Below, one piece after another: positions 50,907 to 60,759 of a DNA stretch of 64,000 nt. Made by a program: the position numbers and the translations under genes. The stretch spans positions 29,459 to 93,458 of the forward strand of contig NZ_PZJH01000007.1 of assembly GCF_003259695.1 (NCBI RefSeq), read 5' to 3'. This stretch comes from Macrococcus epidermidis. GTDB lineage: Bacteria > Bacillota > Bacilli > Staphylococcales > Staphylococcaceae. The notes beneath the pieces were generated by a model. It saw only the letters and a list, made by a program, of their open reading frames with translations. It had not been told where the DNA came from and did no database searches. How positions within the stretch are numbered: the stretch's first letter is position 1; each line of letters begins with the position of its first letter.

Positions 50907-52544
50907 ATGGCAGTTACTGATTGGAGAAAGTCGGTTGTATATCAAATTTATCCTAAGTCATTTAACGATACGACAGGCAAAGGTCAGGGAGATATTAACG
51001 GTATTATTGAAAAGTTAGATTATTTAAAGACGCTTGGTGTAGATTATTTATGGTTAACGCCGGTGTATCGTTCTCCAATGAATGATAATGGTTACGATAT
51101 TAGCGACTATTATGAGATTAATCCAGATTTCGGTACGAAAGAAGACTTCAAGCGTTTGTTAGATGAAGCGCATGCACGTGGCATTAAGATCATGTCTGAT
51201 ATTGTTATCAATCACACGAGTACTGAACATAACTGGTTTGTTGAGTCACGTAAATCTAAAGATAATCCATATCGCGATTATTATATTTGGAAAGACGGGA
51301 AAGATGGACAGCCTCCGACAAACTGGGAATCAAAGTTTGGTGGTAATGCATGGCAGTTAGATTCTGTGACGAATCAATATTATTTACGCTTATTTGATGT
51401 TACTCAGGCTGATTTAAACTGGGAAAATGAAAAGTTGCGTAAAGAAATTTACGATATGATTAATTATTGGATTGACTTTGGTATGGATGGTTTCCGTTTT
51501 GATGTAATCAATTTGATTTCTAAAGCGGAATATAAAGATTCTGATAAGATTGGTAAAGAGTTTTATACAGATGGTCCGCGTGTTCACGAATTCTTAAATG
51601 AAATGAATCGCAATACATTTGGTGATAAAGAAGGATTTATGACCGTTGGTGAAATGAGTTCTACGACTTTAGAGCATTGTATTAACTACACGCGCGAAGA
51701 TCGTCATGAATTAAGTAGTGTCTTTAACTTCCATCATCTTAAAGTAGATTATAAAGATGGTGAAAAATGGACTAAAATGCCGTTTGATTTTATTGAATTG
51801 AAACGTATTTTATTCGAATGGCAAGTTGGTATTTCTAAAGGTGGCGGCTGGAACGCAATCTTCTGGTGTAATCATGACCAACCTCGTGTTGTGAGCCGTT
51901 TCGGAGATGATTCTACTGAAGAGCGTCGTGTAAAAAGTGCGAAGATGTTAGCGATAACATTACATTTCTTACAAGGTACACCTTATATTTATCAAGGTGA
52001 AGAAATAGGTATGACCAACCTTTATTTGGACGATATTAGTCAATACCGTGATATAGAGTCTACAAATGCCTATCAAATCATGTCAGATAATGGGTTTACA
52101 AATGGTGCAATATTAGATATATTACAAGATAAATCACGAGATAATTCAAGAAGTCCGGTACAATGGGATGATAGTGAAAATGCAGGATTCACAACTGGCA
52201 CACCTTGGATTGATGTGGCTAAAAATTATAAACAAATCAATGTAAAACAAGCACTAGCAGATAAAAACTCTGTATTTTATACGTATCAAAAGTTAATTGA
52301 ATTAAGACATAACTTAGATATTATCACATACGGAGAGGTGAAACCTTTATTAGAAGATCATCCGCAAATTTTTGCGTATGAAAGAAAGCTTGATGATAAG
52401 TCTATCCTTGTATTAGCGAACTTTACAGATGAACCGGTTGATGTGCCATCTTCAATAGATATTGAAGGTAGCATCTTAATCAACAATGGAACATATCATT
52501 CAAATGTACTGGAACCTTATCAAGCAATCTCTATTCTTCGATAA
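50907..52544 (+). CDS. treC: Trehalose-6-phosphate hydrolase (alpha,alpha-phosphotrehalase)
   Basis: Family GH13 enzyme that splits trehalose-6-phosphate into glucose and glucose-6-phosphate. 545 residues from ATG 50907 (MAVTDWRKSVVYQIYPKSF), with AGGAG upstream. Catalytic residues lie in GFRFDVIN (nucleophile Asp), VGEMSS (acid Glu) and NHDQPR (Asp). Called treA in Bacillus. Middle gene of treP-treC-treR. Confidence 0.95.
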   Translation: MAVTDWRKSVVYQIYPKSFNDTTGKGQGDINGIIEKLDYLKTLGVDYLWLTPVYRSPMNDNGYDISDYYEINPDFGTKEDFKRLLDEAHARGIKIMSDIVINHTSTEHNWFVESRKSKDNPYRDYYIWKDGKDGQPPTNWESKFGGNAWQLDSVTNQYYLRLFDVTQADLNWENEKLRKEIYDMINYWIDFGMDGFRFDVINLISKAEYKDSDKIGKEFYTDGPRVHEFLNEMNRNTFGDKEGFMTVGEMSSTTLEHCINYTREDRHELSSVFNFHHLKVDYKDGEKWTKMPFDFIELKRILFEWQVGISKGGGWNAIFWCNHDQPRVVSRFGDDSTEERRVKSAKMLAITLHFLQGTPYIYQGEEIGMTNLYLDDISQYRDIESTNAYQIMSDNGFTNGAILDILQDKSRDNSRSPVQWDDSENAGFTTGTPWIDVAKNYKQINVKQALADKNSVFYTYQKLIELRHNLDIITYGEVKPLLEDHPQIFAYERKLDDKSILVLANFTDEPVDVPSSIDIEGSILINNGTYHSNVLEPYQAISILR

Positions 52545-52592
52545 ACTTTCCGATTTTTTGATGCTAATTGATTCATAAAGTATAGGGGTGAC

Positions 52593-53330
52593 ATGGTGAA
52601 CAGTAATAAGTATCGAAAGATTTATCAGGAGTTAAGTGGAAAGATTATTAATGATGAGTACAAGCATGGTGAACAGTTACCATCTGAGAACTTACTTGTA
52701 AAAAAGTATGGCGTATCACGTGAAACAGTAAGAAAAGCATTAAGTTTATTACAAACGAATGGATTTATCCAAAAGCTCAAAGGCAAAGGATCGGTTGTTA
52801 TTTATGATCAATCATTGAACTTTCCGGTGTCACAATTGATTAGTTTCGAAGAGATAAAACAATCACTTAATATGGATTATCATACTGTAGTGGAAAGTTT
52901 TGAAACAGTTGTGGCAAAAGATCACCCGAAAGTACAGGAAGCGTTAAATATTAGTGAAGATACGAAGTTATTTAGAGTTGTTCGTTCAAGAAGAAAGAAT
53001 GATCTTGTTAACATCGTAGATACTGATTATTTTATTCAAGAAATGATGCCAGCACTTTCTAAGGAAATTGCTGAACAATCAATTTATGATTATATCGAAC
53101 GTCGCTTAGGATTAAAAATTGCATATTCTAATAAAGTAATTACGTTTGAACCAATGTCTGAATATGAAATAGATTTATTTGTTGAAGCAACACCACCGTA
53201 TGCAGCAGTCGTGCGCTCAATTGTACATCTTGCTGATGCGACACCATTTCAATACAACGTTTCTAAACATAGAGCAAGTGAATTTAAGTTTGTAGATTTC
53301 TCGAGAAGAACGATTGGTAAAGAGAAGTAG
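52593..53330 (+). CDS. treR: Trehalose operon repressor TreR (GntR/HutC family)
   Basis: Represses the tre operon; trehalose-6-phosphate is the usual inducer. At 245 residues: an N-terminal winged helix (EQLPSENLLVKKYGVSRETVRKAL region, about 25-48) and a C-terminal UTRA ligand domain (about 88-235). GGGGTG precedes the ATG. It lies 48 bases after treC, so it is probably autoregulated through the treP promoter. Confidence 0.93.
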   Translation: MVNSNKYRKIYQELSGKIINDEYKHGEQLPSENLLVKKYGVSRETVRKALSLLQTNGFIQKLKGKGSVVIYDQSLNFPVSQLISFEEIKQSLNMDYHTVVESFETVVAKDHPKVQEALNISEDTKLFRVVRSRRKNDLVNIVDTDYFIQEMMPALSKEIAEQSIYDYIERRLGLKIAYSNKVITFEPMSEYEIDLFVEATPPYAAVVRSIVHLADATPFQYNVSKHRASEFKFVDFSRRTIGKEK

Positions 53331-53340
53331 AAGTTTATTG

Positions 53341-53369
53341 TTGCATTATATAGTTAGATTTAGTATTAT
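53341..53369 (+). promoter_or_regulatory. SRP RNA promoter
   Basis: TTGCAT (53341-53346), 17 bases, TATTAT (53364-53369); the expected start at 53378 coincides with the mature RNA 5' end. Confidence 0.55.
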
Positions 53370-53377
53370 AAATATTA

Positions 53378-53645
53378 CCGTGCTAAGTGGGGAGGTAGCG
53401 GTTCCCTGTACTTGCAATCCGCTTAGGCAAGACCTAATCCCTTTGCCTCGGGTAACAAGTTGTGAGGTCTGACCCGAATACGTAGTGTTGAGAGATCGGT
53501 CCTAGCCAATATAAACCCATGAATCATGTCAGGTCCGGAAGGAAGCAGCATTAAGTGGTACTTTGTATGTGACTGGGGTAGCCGGTTTTGAGCTGTCGAC
53601 TTGGGTAACGCTTGTGTTTGTTATTCAAAGCAAAGGTGCACGGCT
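53378..53645 (+). ncRNA. ffs: Signal recognition particle RNA (large Bacillus-type scRNA)
   Basis: About 268 bases. The 5' CCGTGC pairs with the 3' GCACGG closing helix; the Alu-type 5' domain contains GTGGGGAGGTAGCGGTTCCC; the conserved helix 8 with GTCCGGAAGGAAGCAGCA binds Ffh. Same position as in staphylococci, just upstream of dnaX. It forms the SRP with Ffh for co-translational membrane targeting. Confidence 0.95.
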
Positions 53646-53678
53646 TTAATTATAAATTAATAGAATTTTTATAGATGA

Positions 53679-53702
53679 ACACGTCATATGGCGTGTTTTT
53701 TT
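53679..53702 (+). terminator. Terminator downstream of SRP RNA
   Basis: ACACGTCAT/ATGGCGTGT hairpin (53679-53696) followed by T7. Confidence 0.8.
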
Positions 53703-53824
53703 ATTTCATTAAAAATGATTAAAATTGTAAATATTGTGTAGTACTTGTAAATAATATGGATATTTTGTATCAATTTGATTATAATGAGGTAGATATCAAT
53801 ATTATTGAAAAAGGGGCGAATTTA

Positions 53825-55534
53825 ATGAAAGTATCAAAGTTATATTCTACAAGTATCGCAGCTGTACTTTTATCGACAACAATTTTAACTGGGGTAGCGA
53901 GTGCTAACACAACAACGACAAATACTTCAACAGGTACAACAACTACTACGCCTGCACTAACTGCAGAACAAACAGCAGCAAAAGCTGACTTAGATACAAT
54001 TATCAAACGCGCTGAAGAAACTGTAGCCGCGTATGAAAAAGATACAACAATGAAGTTTGATCCAAGTTATAAAGCTTTATTAACAGAAGTTAGTATTGCT
54101 AAAAAAGTTTCTGGTAACGCAGCTTCTAAAGTAGAAGAGTACAATAAAGCAAAAACTAATTTAGATGCTAAATTAAGTGCTGTCATTGTAGTTCAAGAGC
54201 GTCGTAATGCAGAAGATCGTTTAGATAAGTCTATTGCAGAAGCGATTGTAGTTCAGAAGAAAGCGGACACTAAATTAAAACCGACTCAATTACAAACGAA
54301 CTTCACTAAAGAATTAAGTGCATCTTTAGATTTAAGAAAAAAATTAGCAAAAACTGCTGACGTGGATGCTCAAAATGAAAAGTTAAAAGCTGCAACGAAG
54401 GCTATTTCAGAAGCGGGCACAGTAGTTAAAATTCCTTTAAAAGATGCTGTTACTGTTAAATTTACTACTGCTGATGGAAGAACAAGCTTCCCATTATCTG
54501 CAGGTAAATTAGTATCTTCTGGTTCAGTTTCACCTGCTAAAGATACAGATTATATTGAAGTAAATACTTTAAGAGATTTAACGAACTACGGTTTAAAATT
54601 ACCTAAAGGTTTTGAATTAGCAAATCCAGATAAACCAATCAAAGAAGTTGCTGACTTTGAGAAAGTTGAATTGAAACAAACACCTGGTTTCCAATTTAGC
54701 GAAGCTTTAGTTACTTTCACTTTAAAACGTGACGGACAAGTTATTGACTCAGCAATTCCAAACTTCACAGTATTACAAGAAACAAACTTTGAAAATAAAT
54801 ATTCTGAAGTGATGGATAAATTAACTGCTGATCAATTAAAAGATATCAAAACATATTACTTAAAAGAAGGTTATATTGTAGACCCTTCAACAACTAAATA
54901 TACTTTCAACAAAGATAGTTTCTACCAAACTGCTGAGATTAACTTTATTAAAAAGCCTGAAGCACCACCTGCACCAGTTGTAATTGATGGTCCTGGTATG
55001 TCTTCATTCAATGGCTATCAATTTAAAGCGGGTCAAAAATATACATTACCTGTATATGTTGAGTTATACGAACAACCAAATAGTAATGTTCAAATGAATA
55101 ATAAAGATTTCAATATTCAAGTAATGAGCGTTACACGCGCTGGAAGTAAAACAAAATTATCTGTTAAAGATAATAAGTTTACATTCTCAAAACCTGGTAG
55201 CTACACAGTTAAATTCGCTATCCGTGGTAAAAATGGAGAAAAATTAAGAGACTATAAAGGTAAAGAAAGAAGCTATATCTATGTTTCTAACACTGCAACC
55301 GTTGTAGACTCAGCACCTGTAATCTCTGGTGTTAAAAATACAACTTACAGCAAAAAGACCTTCTCTTATACTAAGGGTATTAAAGCTTATGACTATGTAG
55401 ATAAGAAATATGTTAAAGTAACATATAAAGGTAAGGTTAATCCAAGTAAAAAAGGTAAATACAAACTTTACTACTCTGCTACAGACAGCAAAGGTAACAC
55501 TGCTAAAAAGACGCGTTATGTCGTTGTAAAATAA
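53825..55534 (+). CDS. Large secreted surface-type protein
   Basis: 569 residues from ATG 53825 (GGGGCG upstream). Signal peptide with likely cleavage after ASA at residue 27, then a threonine-rich stretch, a lysine-rich helical/coiled-coil region (about 48-220), a central beta-rich region, and a C-terminal Ig-like domain (about 495-569) of the DUF5011 style (GKYKLYYSATDSKGN). There is no LPXTG anchor, SLH, LysM or membrane tail. It could be a non-covalently held envelope or S-layer-like protein; this is inference. Staphylococci do not carry such a gene between SRP RNA and dnaX, to my knowledge. Confidence 0.8.
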   Translation: MKVSKLYSTSIAAVLLSTTILTGVASANTTTTNTSTGTTTTTPALTAEQTAAKADLDTIIKRAEETVAAYEKDTTMKFDPSYKALLTEVSIAKKVSGNAASKVEEYNKAKTNLDAKLSAVIVVQERRNAEDRLDKSIAEAIVVQKKADTKLKPTQLQTNFTKELSASLDLRKKLAKTADVDAQNEKLKAATKAISEAGTVVKIPLKDAVTVKFTTADGRTSFPLSAGKLVSSGSVSPAKDTDYIEVNTLRDLTNYGLKLPKGFELANPDKPIKEVADFEKVELKQTPGFQFSEALVTFTLKRDGQVIDSAIPNFTVLQETNFENKYSEVMDKLTADQLKDIKTYYLKEGYIVDPSTTKYTFNKDSFYQTAEINFIKKPEAPPAPVVIDGPGMSSFNGYQFKAGQKYTLPVYVELYEQPNSNVQMNNKDFNIQVMSVTRAGSKTKLSVKDNKFTFSKPGSYTVKFAIRGKNGEKLRDYKGKERSYIYVSNTATVVDSAPVISGVKNTTYSKKTFSYTKGIKAYDYVDKKYVKVTYKGKVNPSKKGKYKLYYSATDSKGNTAKKTRYVVVK

Positions 55535-55552
55535 TAATTTAAAGTTTTCAAG

Positions 55553-55580
55553 GCTTGAGGTTTTTCCTCAAGCTTTTTTT
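55553..55580 (+). terminator. Terminator after the surface protein gene
   Basis: GCTTGAGG (55553-55560) and CCTCAAGC (55566-55573), loop TTTTT, followed by T7. Confidence 0.92.
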
Positions 55581-55652
55581 GATGCTTTTAATAGGACGGT
55601 TTTCCGTTCAATGTTATAATAAGAGTACTAATTTTTGTTGGAGGGGACTCAC

Positions 55653-57314
55653 TTGAGTTATCAAGCTTTATATCGTGTGTTTCGTTCACAGTCTTTCGAA
55701 GAAGTTGTGGGGCAGAAGCATGTTACGACAACTTTAAAAAATGCAATTCAGAAAAATAAAATCTCTCATGCTTATCTTTTCAATGGTCCACGTGGTACAG
55801 GGAAAACGAGTATCGCTAAAATTTTTGCGAAAGCGATTAACTGTACGGAAAGTGATACGGGTGAACCTTGTAATCATTGTCCGACTTGTGTGTCGATTAC
55901 AAATGGAACGAATTCTGACGTAATAGAAATCGATGCGGCGAGTAACAATGGTGTAGATGAGATTCGTAATATTCGTGATAAAGTCAAATATGCACCGGGT
56001 GAATCCAAATATAAAGTGTATATTATCGATGAAGTGCATATGCTTACTACGGGTGCTTTTAATGCGTTGTTAAAGACATTAGAAGAACCACCTGCACATG
56101 CCATATTTATTCTTGCGACAACTGAACCACATAAAATTCCTGCTACAATTATTTCGCGTTGTCAGCGATTCGATTTCAAAGCAATTGCTTTACCTGATAT
56201 TAAAGACCACTTAGCATTTGTCTGTAACAAGGAAGGTATCGAATATGAAGATGCGGCACTTGAATTTATTGCTACGAGTGCTGAAGGTGGTATGCGTGAT
56301 GCATTAAGTATTTTAGATCAGGCAATCGCATTTGGTGAAGCGAAGTTAACGTTAAATCATGTTTTAAATGTAACGGGTAGTGTCGGTCGTGAAGATTTAA
56401 TGTCACTCATGGATAAAGTGATTGTACATGACGTTAAAGGTGCTTTTGAACAGTATCATCAATTACTTGCGGATGGTAAGGAAGTTACCCGTCTGGTAAA
56501 TGATTTAATTTATTTTCTGCGTGATGTTATTGTGGAATTTGCGACAGATCAAAAAGGTGATGCTGCAATTTATTCATTAGCATTACCTACGATTTATGAA
56601 ATGATTGATAAGATTAACGATACGCTAGTAGCGATGCGTTTTTCTGTCAATTCGAACGTACATTTTGAAGTACTGATTGTTAAACTGTCTGAGCTCGTGA
56701 AACAAAGTGAAGCGGCTGTATCTCAGCAAAGTGTACAAAGCAATGCTGGTACACCAGTGGTAGATACAAGTCATATTGAAGCGCGTATCAATGCTTTAGA
56801 ATCTCGTATCAATCAAGGTGCTACCCAAGCATCAGCACCTCAGAAAACTAAGAAAGAGCCTAAGAAGAACAAGAATGCTTTCTCAATGCGTCAAATAGAA
56901 ACAGTTCTTGATAATGCGAATCGTGAGGATCTAAGCTTCTTGAAGAGTAATTGGGCAGAGCTGCTTGCTCACGTTGAATCACAAGGCCAGCGTTCATTAG
57001 TGAGCTTGCTGAAACATTCAGAGCCTGTCGCGGCAAGTAGTACGCATGTGCTTATTAAATTTGGTGAAGAGATTCATTGTGATATGGTCAATAATGATGA
57101 TGCAAAAAGAGAACAGATTGAAGCAATAGTATACACAATTATTAAAAAACAAGTTAAAATGGTAGGAGTACCAGATTCTCAATGGCTACAAGTTCGACAT
57201 ACTTATATTGAGAATAGAAAACAACCAAAACAGGAAGAGAAACCTGTAGAAGTTGATATTGTATCAGAAGCAGCAAATTTATTTGGTGAAGATGCAATTA
57301 ATATTATTGATTAA
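55653..57314 (+). CDS. dnaX: DNA polymerase III gamma/tau subunit
   Basis: Clamp-loader ATPase. 553 residues. Walker A GPRGTGKT at 45-52, zinc cysteines at 64, 73, 76 and 79 (CNHCPTC), DEVHML near 127, then a C-terminal tau-like region with a lysine-rich linker near 400. The start is TTG at 55653, six bases after GGAGGGGA, giving MSYQALYRVF; the longer frame from TTG 55635 begins before the ribosome site. First gene of dnaX-ebfC-recR. Confidence 0.96.
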   Translation: MSYQALYRVFRSQSFEEVVGQKHVTTTLKNAIQKNKISHAYLFNGPRGTGKTSIAKIFAKAINCTESDTGEPCNHCPTCVSITNGTNSDVIEIDAASNNGVDEIRNIRDKVKYAPGESKYKVYIIDEVHMLTTGAFNALLKTLEEPPAHAIFILATTEPHKIPATIISRCQRFDFKAIALPDIKDHLAFVCNKEGIEYEDAALEFIATSAEGGMRDALSILDQAIAFGEAKLTLNHVLNVTGSVGREDLMSLMDKVIVHDVKGAFEQYHQLLADGKEVTRLVNDLIYFLRDVIVEFATDQKGDAAIYSLALPTIYEMIDKINDTLVAMRFSVNSNVHFEVLIVKLSELVKQSEAAVSQQSVQSNAGTPVVDTSHIEARINALESRINQGATQASAPQKTKKEPKKNKNAFSMRQIETVLDNANREDLSFLKSNWAELLAHVESQGQRSLVSLLKHSEPVAASSTHVLIKFGEEIHCDMVNNDDAKREQIEAIVYTIIKKQVKMVGVPDSQWLQVRHTYIENRKQPKQEEKPVEVDIVSEAANLFGEDAINIID

Positions 57315-57332
57315 ACTTAGGAGGAAATGAAT

Positions 57333-57653
57333 ATGCGCGGTGGCGGAAATATGCAACAAATGATGAAACAAATGCAAAAGATGCAAAAGAAAATGGCTGA
57401 AGAGCAAGAAAAGTTAAAAGAAGAAAGAATTGAAGGGACAGCAGGTGGTGGTATGGTTACTGTTGTTGTTTCTGGACATAAAGAAGTACTAGATGTCATC
57501 ATTAAAGAAGAAGTAGTAGATCCAGAAGATATCGAAATGTTACAAGACTTAGTATTAGCTGCAACAAACGATGCATTAGCAAAAGCAGATGATGTTACTG
57601 CACAACGTTTAGGACAACATACTAAAGGATTAAACATTCCAGGAATGATGTAA
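57333..57653 (+). CDS. ebfC: Nucleoid-associated protein EbfC/YbaB
   Basis: Small dimeric DNA-binding protein. 106 residues, beginning [21 protein letters not shown] and ending GLNIPGMM, nearly the staphylococcal sequence. ATG 57333 sits eight bases after GGAGGAA; the in-frame ATG at 57327 is too close to it. Between dnaX and recR as in most Firmicutes. Confidence 0.96.
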   Translation: MRGGGNMQQMMKQMQKMQKKMAEEQEKLKEERIEGTAGGGMVTVVVSGHKEVLDVIIKEEVVDPEDIEMLQDLVLAATNDALAKADDVTAQRLGQHTKGLNIPGMM

Positions 57654-57654
57654 T

Positions 57655-58251
57655 ATGCATTATCCTGCACCAATATCGAAACTTATCGATAGTTTTATGA
57701 AGTTGCCTGGTATAGGTCCGAAGACTGCAAGTCGTCTTGCTTTTCATGTGTTAGATATGAAAGAAGATGACGTGATGAATTTTGCGAAAGCATTAGTAGA
57801 CGTGAAACGCGAACTGACATATTGCTCAGTTTGTGGTCATATTACTGATACGGATCCTTGCTACGTTTGTAGTGATACAACACGTGATCGTTCTATGATT
57901 TGTGTTGTTGAAGAGACGAAAGATGTTATTGCAATGGAAAAGATGCGCGAATATAAAGGGATGTATCATGTGTTACATGGTGCAATTTCACCGATGGAAG
58001 GTGTAGGTCCGGAAGATATTAATATTCCATCACTTTTAACGCGTTTAAAAGATGAAGAAGTAACGGAATTAATTCTGGCAACCAACCCAAATATTGAAGG
58101 TGAGTCTACTGCAATGTATATTTCAAGACTCGTTAAACCGATTGGTATTAAAACAACGCGTTTAGCACATGGTTTACCTGTTGGTGGCGATTTAGAATAT
58201 GCAGATGAAGTAACTTTATCTAAAGCGATATCTGGTAGAACAGAGATATAA
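57655..58251 (+). CDS. recR: Recombination protein RecR
   Basis: Forms RecOR/RecFR complexes that load RecA at gaps. At 198 residues: an N-terminal helix-hairpin-helix ([15 protein letters not shown]), a four-cysteine zinc finger ([17 protein letters not shown]), and a Toprim domain with CVVEETKDV near 82. The ATG begins one base after the ebfC stop. Confidence 0.98.
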   Translation: MHYPAPISKLIDSFMKLPGIGPKTASRLAFHVLDMKEDDVMNFAKALVDVKRELTYCSVCGHITDTDPCYVCSDTTRDRSMICVVEETKDVIAMEKMREYKGMYHVLHGAISPMEGVGPEDINIPSLLTRLKDEEVTELILATNPNIEGESTAMYISRLVKPIGIKTTRLAHGLPVGGDLEYADEVTLSKAISGRTEI

Positions 58252-58265
58252 CGTTCATTCAAAAT

Positions 58266-58302
58266 AATAAGCATCGTCAATCATTGATTGACGATGCTTA
58301 TT
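58266..58302. terminator. Bidirectional terminator between recR and the phn operon
   Basis: Perfect 17-base arms AATAAGCATCGTCAATC (58266-58282) and complement (58286-58302), with T-rich flanks on both strands, between convergent genes. Confidence 0.92.
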
Positions 58303-58325
58303 TTTATATCTATTAATATTAATGC

Positions 58326-59132
58326 TTAAACTAGTCTTTTTCGAATAGCACTTGATAAAGTATCGACGATTATAACCATAATGATGATACCGATTAATAT
58401 CATTCCGACACGATCCCATGTGCGTCCCTGGAGTGCAAATATTAGTGGAGTTCCAATGCCACCTGCACCAATTAATCCTAAAATAGAGGCGCTTCGTAAG
58501 TTAATCTCGAAGCGGTACAACACGAATGATAAGAAAGCAGGTAATATTTGAGGGACAACTGCAAACATTAAAGTTTTTGTTTTATTGGCACCAGTTGCCA
58601 TTAAAGCTTCTGATGGTCCCATATCTAAATTCTCCATATCTTCAGCAAATAACTTTCCGAGCATTCCTATAGAATGTATACCTACGGCAAGTACACCGGC
58701 AAAAGCACCTGGTCCCACTGCTTTAATAAATAGTAGCGCCATAATAATTTCAGGGAATACTCGAATTAAACTCAAGAAAAATTTACTTACTTCAGATAAG
58801 AATCGATTCGAAATGTTTCGGGCTGAAAGAAAAGCTAGAGGAATACATAGTACAGCAGAAATCATCGTTCCTAAAAAAGCGATAGCAAACGTTTCTAATA
58901 AGCCGCGTAATAAATCTTCTCCTTCGGGCATGTAGATGTATCCTGTATCAGGGTGGATAATACCATTCCAGATATTTGATAAAATTTCAAAAGACTTTTC
59001 TTTAATTTCAATTTTAGGCATTCCACTAAACGCCCAAATATAGATAGTAAGTAATATTATGATAATAAGAACTGTACGAATAATAGTGGGTACGGATGAT
59101 TTAGGTTTCAAATAATCGTAGTTTTTGCTCAT
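58326..59132 (-). CDS. phnE: Phosphonate-type ABC transporter permease
   Basis: Inner-membrane channel subunit. 268 residues, about six hydrophobic segments. The EAA-like cytoplasmic loop that contacts the ATPase is visible as GPSEALMATGANKTKTLMFAVVPQ. Paralogous to the upstream permease, so the channel is probably a heterodimer. Its ATG overlaps the upstream permease stop by four bases. Last gene of the operon. Confidence 0.92.
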   Translation of the reverse strand: MSKNYDYLKPKSSVPTIIRTVLIIIILLTIYIWAFSGMPKIEIKEKSFEILSNIWNGIIHPDTGYIYMPEGEDLLRGLLETFAIAFLGTMISAVLCIPLAFLSARNISNRFLSEVSKFFLSLIRVFPEIIMALLFIKAVGPGAFAGVLAVGIHSIGMLGKLFAEDMENLDMGPSEALMATGANKTKTLMFAVVPQILPAFLSFVLYRFEINLRSASILGLIGAGGIGTPLIFALQGRTWDRVGMILIGIIIMVIIVDTLSSAIRKRLV

Positions 59133-59908
59133 AGTAAACGCTCCCTTACTCTCGTACTCACGTAATCGATGACCATAACAATAAACAAAGTGAAAATAAT
59201 AATAGTTGTTACTTTTGGATATTCAAAGTAGCCAAGTGTCTTATCATAAAATAATCCGATACCACCAGCGCCTACTAAACCGAGTACAGCTGCAGCACGA
59301 ATGTTAATTTCAAATGTAAATAATACAAATGAAAGATACGGCGCAATAGCTTGAGGTAAAACACCGAAAGTTATCCATTTTGATTTATTTGCACCAACAG
59401 CAGTCATCGCTTCTAACGGACCATCATCGATATTCTCTAAAGATTCATAAAATAATTTTGCCACAATACCGAATGATAATACGGTTAAAGCAAATATCCC
59501 GGGTAATGCGCCGATACCAAACACTGCAACGAATATCGAAGCGAGTAATAAATCTGGGATTGTTCGAATGACATTGAGCACTAAACGTACTGGTATATTA
59601 ATCCACTTTGATTTAAATACATTACTTGCAGATAATAGTGCTACAGGAATAGCGAGTAATGATCCAAATGTAGTACCAAGAACCGCCATACGAATAGTGT
59701 CCAGCATCGGATCAACAATTTCTTTAAAGTAACTCCAATCTGGTGGCAACATTTCTCGTATTAAGTTCATCATTTCTGGCGCACCTAAGGCTAGCCCGGA
59801 CAAACTGAAGTTGGTCTTCCATCCGCTCCAGATAATCAATGATAATATCAATAGTATTGTAAATGTCGCTTTTATGTGACCGGTAGATTTGATATCGGGA
59901 TTTTTCAT
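59129..59908 (-). CDS. phnE: Phosphonate-type ABC transporter permease
   Basis: 259 residues, similar to the adjacent permease, with the ATPase-contact loop DGPLEAMTAVGANKSKWITFGVLPQ. Its start overlaps the phnC stop by one base (59908), so phnC and the two permeases are translationally coupled. Confidence 0.92.
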   Translation of the reverse strand: MKNPDIKSTGHIKATFTILLILSLIIWSGWKTNFSLSGLALGAPEMMNLIREMLPPDWSYFKEIVDPMLDTIRMAVLGTTFGSLLAIPVALLSASNVFKSKWINIPVRLVLNVIRTIPDLLLASIFVAVFGIGALPGIFALTVLSFGIVAKLFYESLENIDDGPLEAMTAVGANKSKWITFGVLPQAIAPYLSFVLFTFEINIRAAAVLGLVGAGGIGLFYDKTLGYFEYPKVTTIIIFTLFIVMVIDYVSTRVRERLL

Positions 59909-60681
59909 TATTTAACCCCCATCAACTCTTCGTCTTTAATGTCTCTACCATAGATATGTGAAAATGCATTGTCGGTTGCTTGTTCTACCGGTCCGTCAAA
60001 CACAACTTTACCTGCACGTAATCCAATAATACGTGTAGCATATTCCCTTGCCAAATCTACAAAGTGCAGATTAACGATAATAGTTATGCCTAGTTCTTGA
60101 TTAATACGTTTTAAGTCATCCATTACTTGTTTCGTAGTAAGTGGATCTAATGATGCAACAGGTTCGTCAGCTAATATAATCTTTGGTTCTTGAGCTAAGG
60201 CGCGTGCGATAGAGACACGCTGCTGTTGTCCACCGGATAGTTCGTCTGCACGACTATATGCTTTTTCAACGATATTTACTCTATCTAAAGCTTCCAATGC
60301 AATTTGTTTATCTTTCTTCGGGAATAATCCAAGCACCATTTTCCATGTTGGATGATATCCCACACGACCACTAAGTACATTACGAATAACAGAAGAACGT
60401 TTTACTAAATTGAAACTTTGAAAGATCATCCCGATATTCCTGCGCATCATTAACAATTTATTGCCTTTTGCCTGAGTGATGGAAACACCGTCAATTGATA
60501 TATCACCTGATGAAATTTCGTGTAATCGATTAATCGAACGCAATAAAGTAGACTTACCTGCACCAGATAGACCGACAATGACAATAAATTCTCCTTTATT
60601 GATTTCTAGATTGACGTTATCCAAACCAACATGTCCATTGGGATAAACTTTATTGACGCCTTTAAAAATAATTTGTGTCAT
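59908..60681 (-). CDS. phnC: Phosphonate-type ABC transporter ATP-binding protein
   Basis: 257 residues. Walker [14 protein letters not shown] near 37-49, signature [16 protein letters not shown] near 148, Walker [13 protein letters not shown] near 170, and the H-loop VNLHFVDLA. Drives import through the two PhnE-like permeases. AGGAG precedes the ATG. Confidence 0.95.
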   Translation of the reverse strand: MTQIIFKGVNKVYPNGHVGLDNVNLEINKGEFIVIVGLSGAGKSTLLRSINRLHEISSGDISIDGVSITQAKGNKLLMMRRNIGMIFQSFNLVKRSSVIRNVLSGRVGYHPTWKMVLGLFPKKDKQIALEALDRVNIVEKAYSRADELSGGQQQRVSIARALAQEPKIILADEPVASLDPLTTKQVMDDLKRINQELGITIIVNLHFVDLAREYATRIIGLRAGKVVFDGPVEQATDNAFSHIYGRDIKDEELMGVK

Positions 60682-60696
60682 TGTAATGCTCCTTTA

Positions 60697-60730
60697 CAGA
60701 AAAAGCTAAACTCATCAATTGAGTTTAGCT
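60697..60730 (-). terminator. Intra-operon attenuator between phnD and phnC
   Basis: AGCTAAACTCA and its complement (60704-60730) followed on the minus strand by TTTTTCTG. It would let the binding protein be made in excess over the ATPase and permeases. Confidence 0.75.
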
Positions 60731-60759
60731 TAATTTAATTATTCAAATTAAAGAAGGGG

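Noticed and set aside
53756..53824. Upstream extension of the secreted protein (23 extra residues)
   Set aside because: The extension is hydrophilic and would hide the signal peptide; the ribosome site GGGGCG fits ATG 53825 only.
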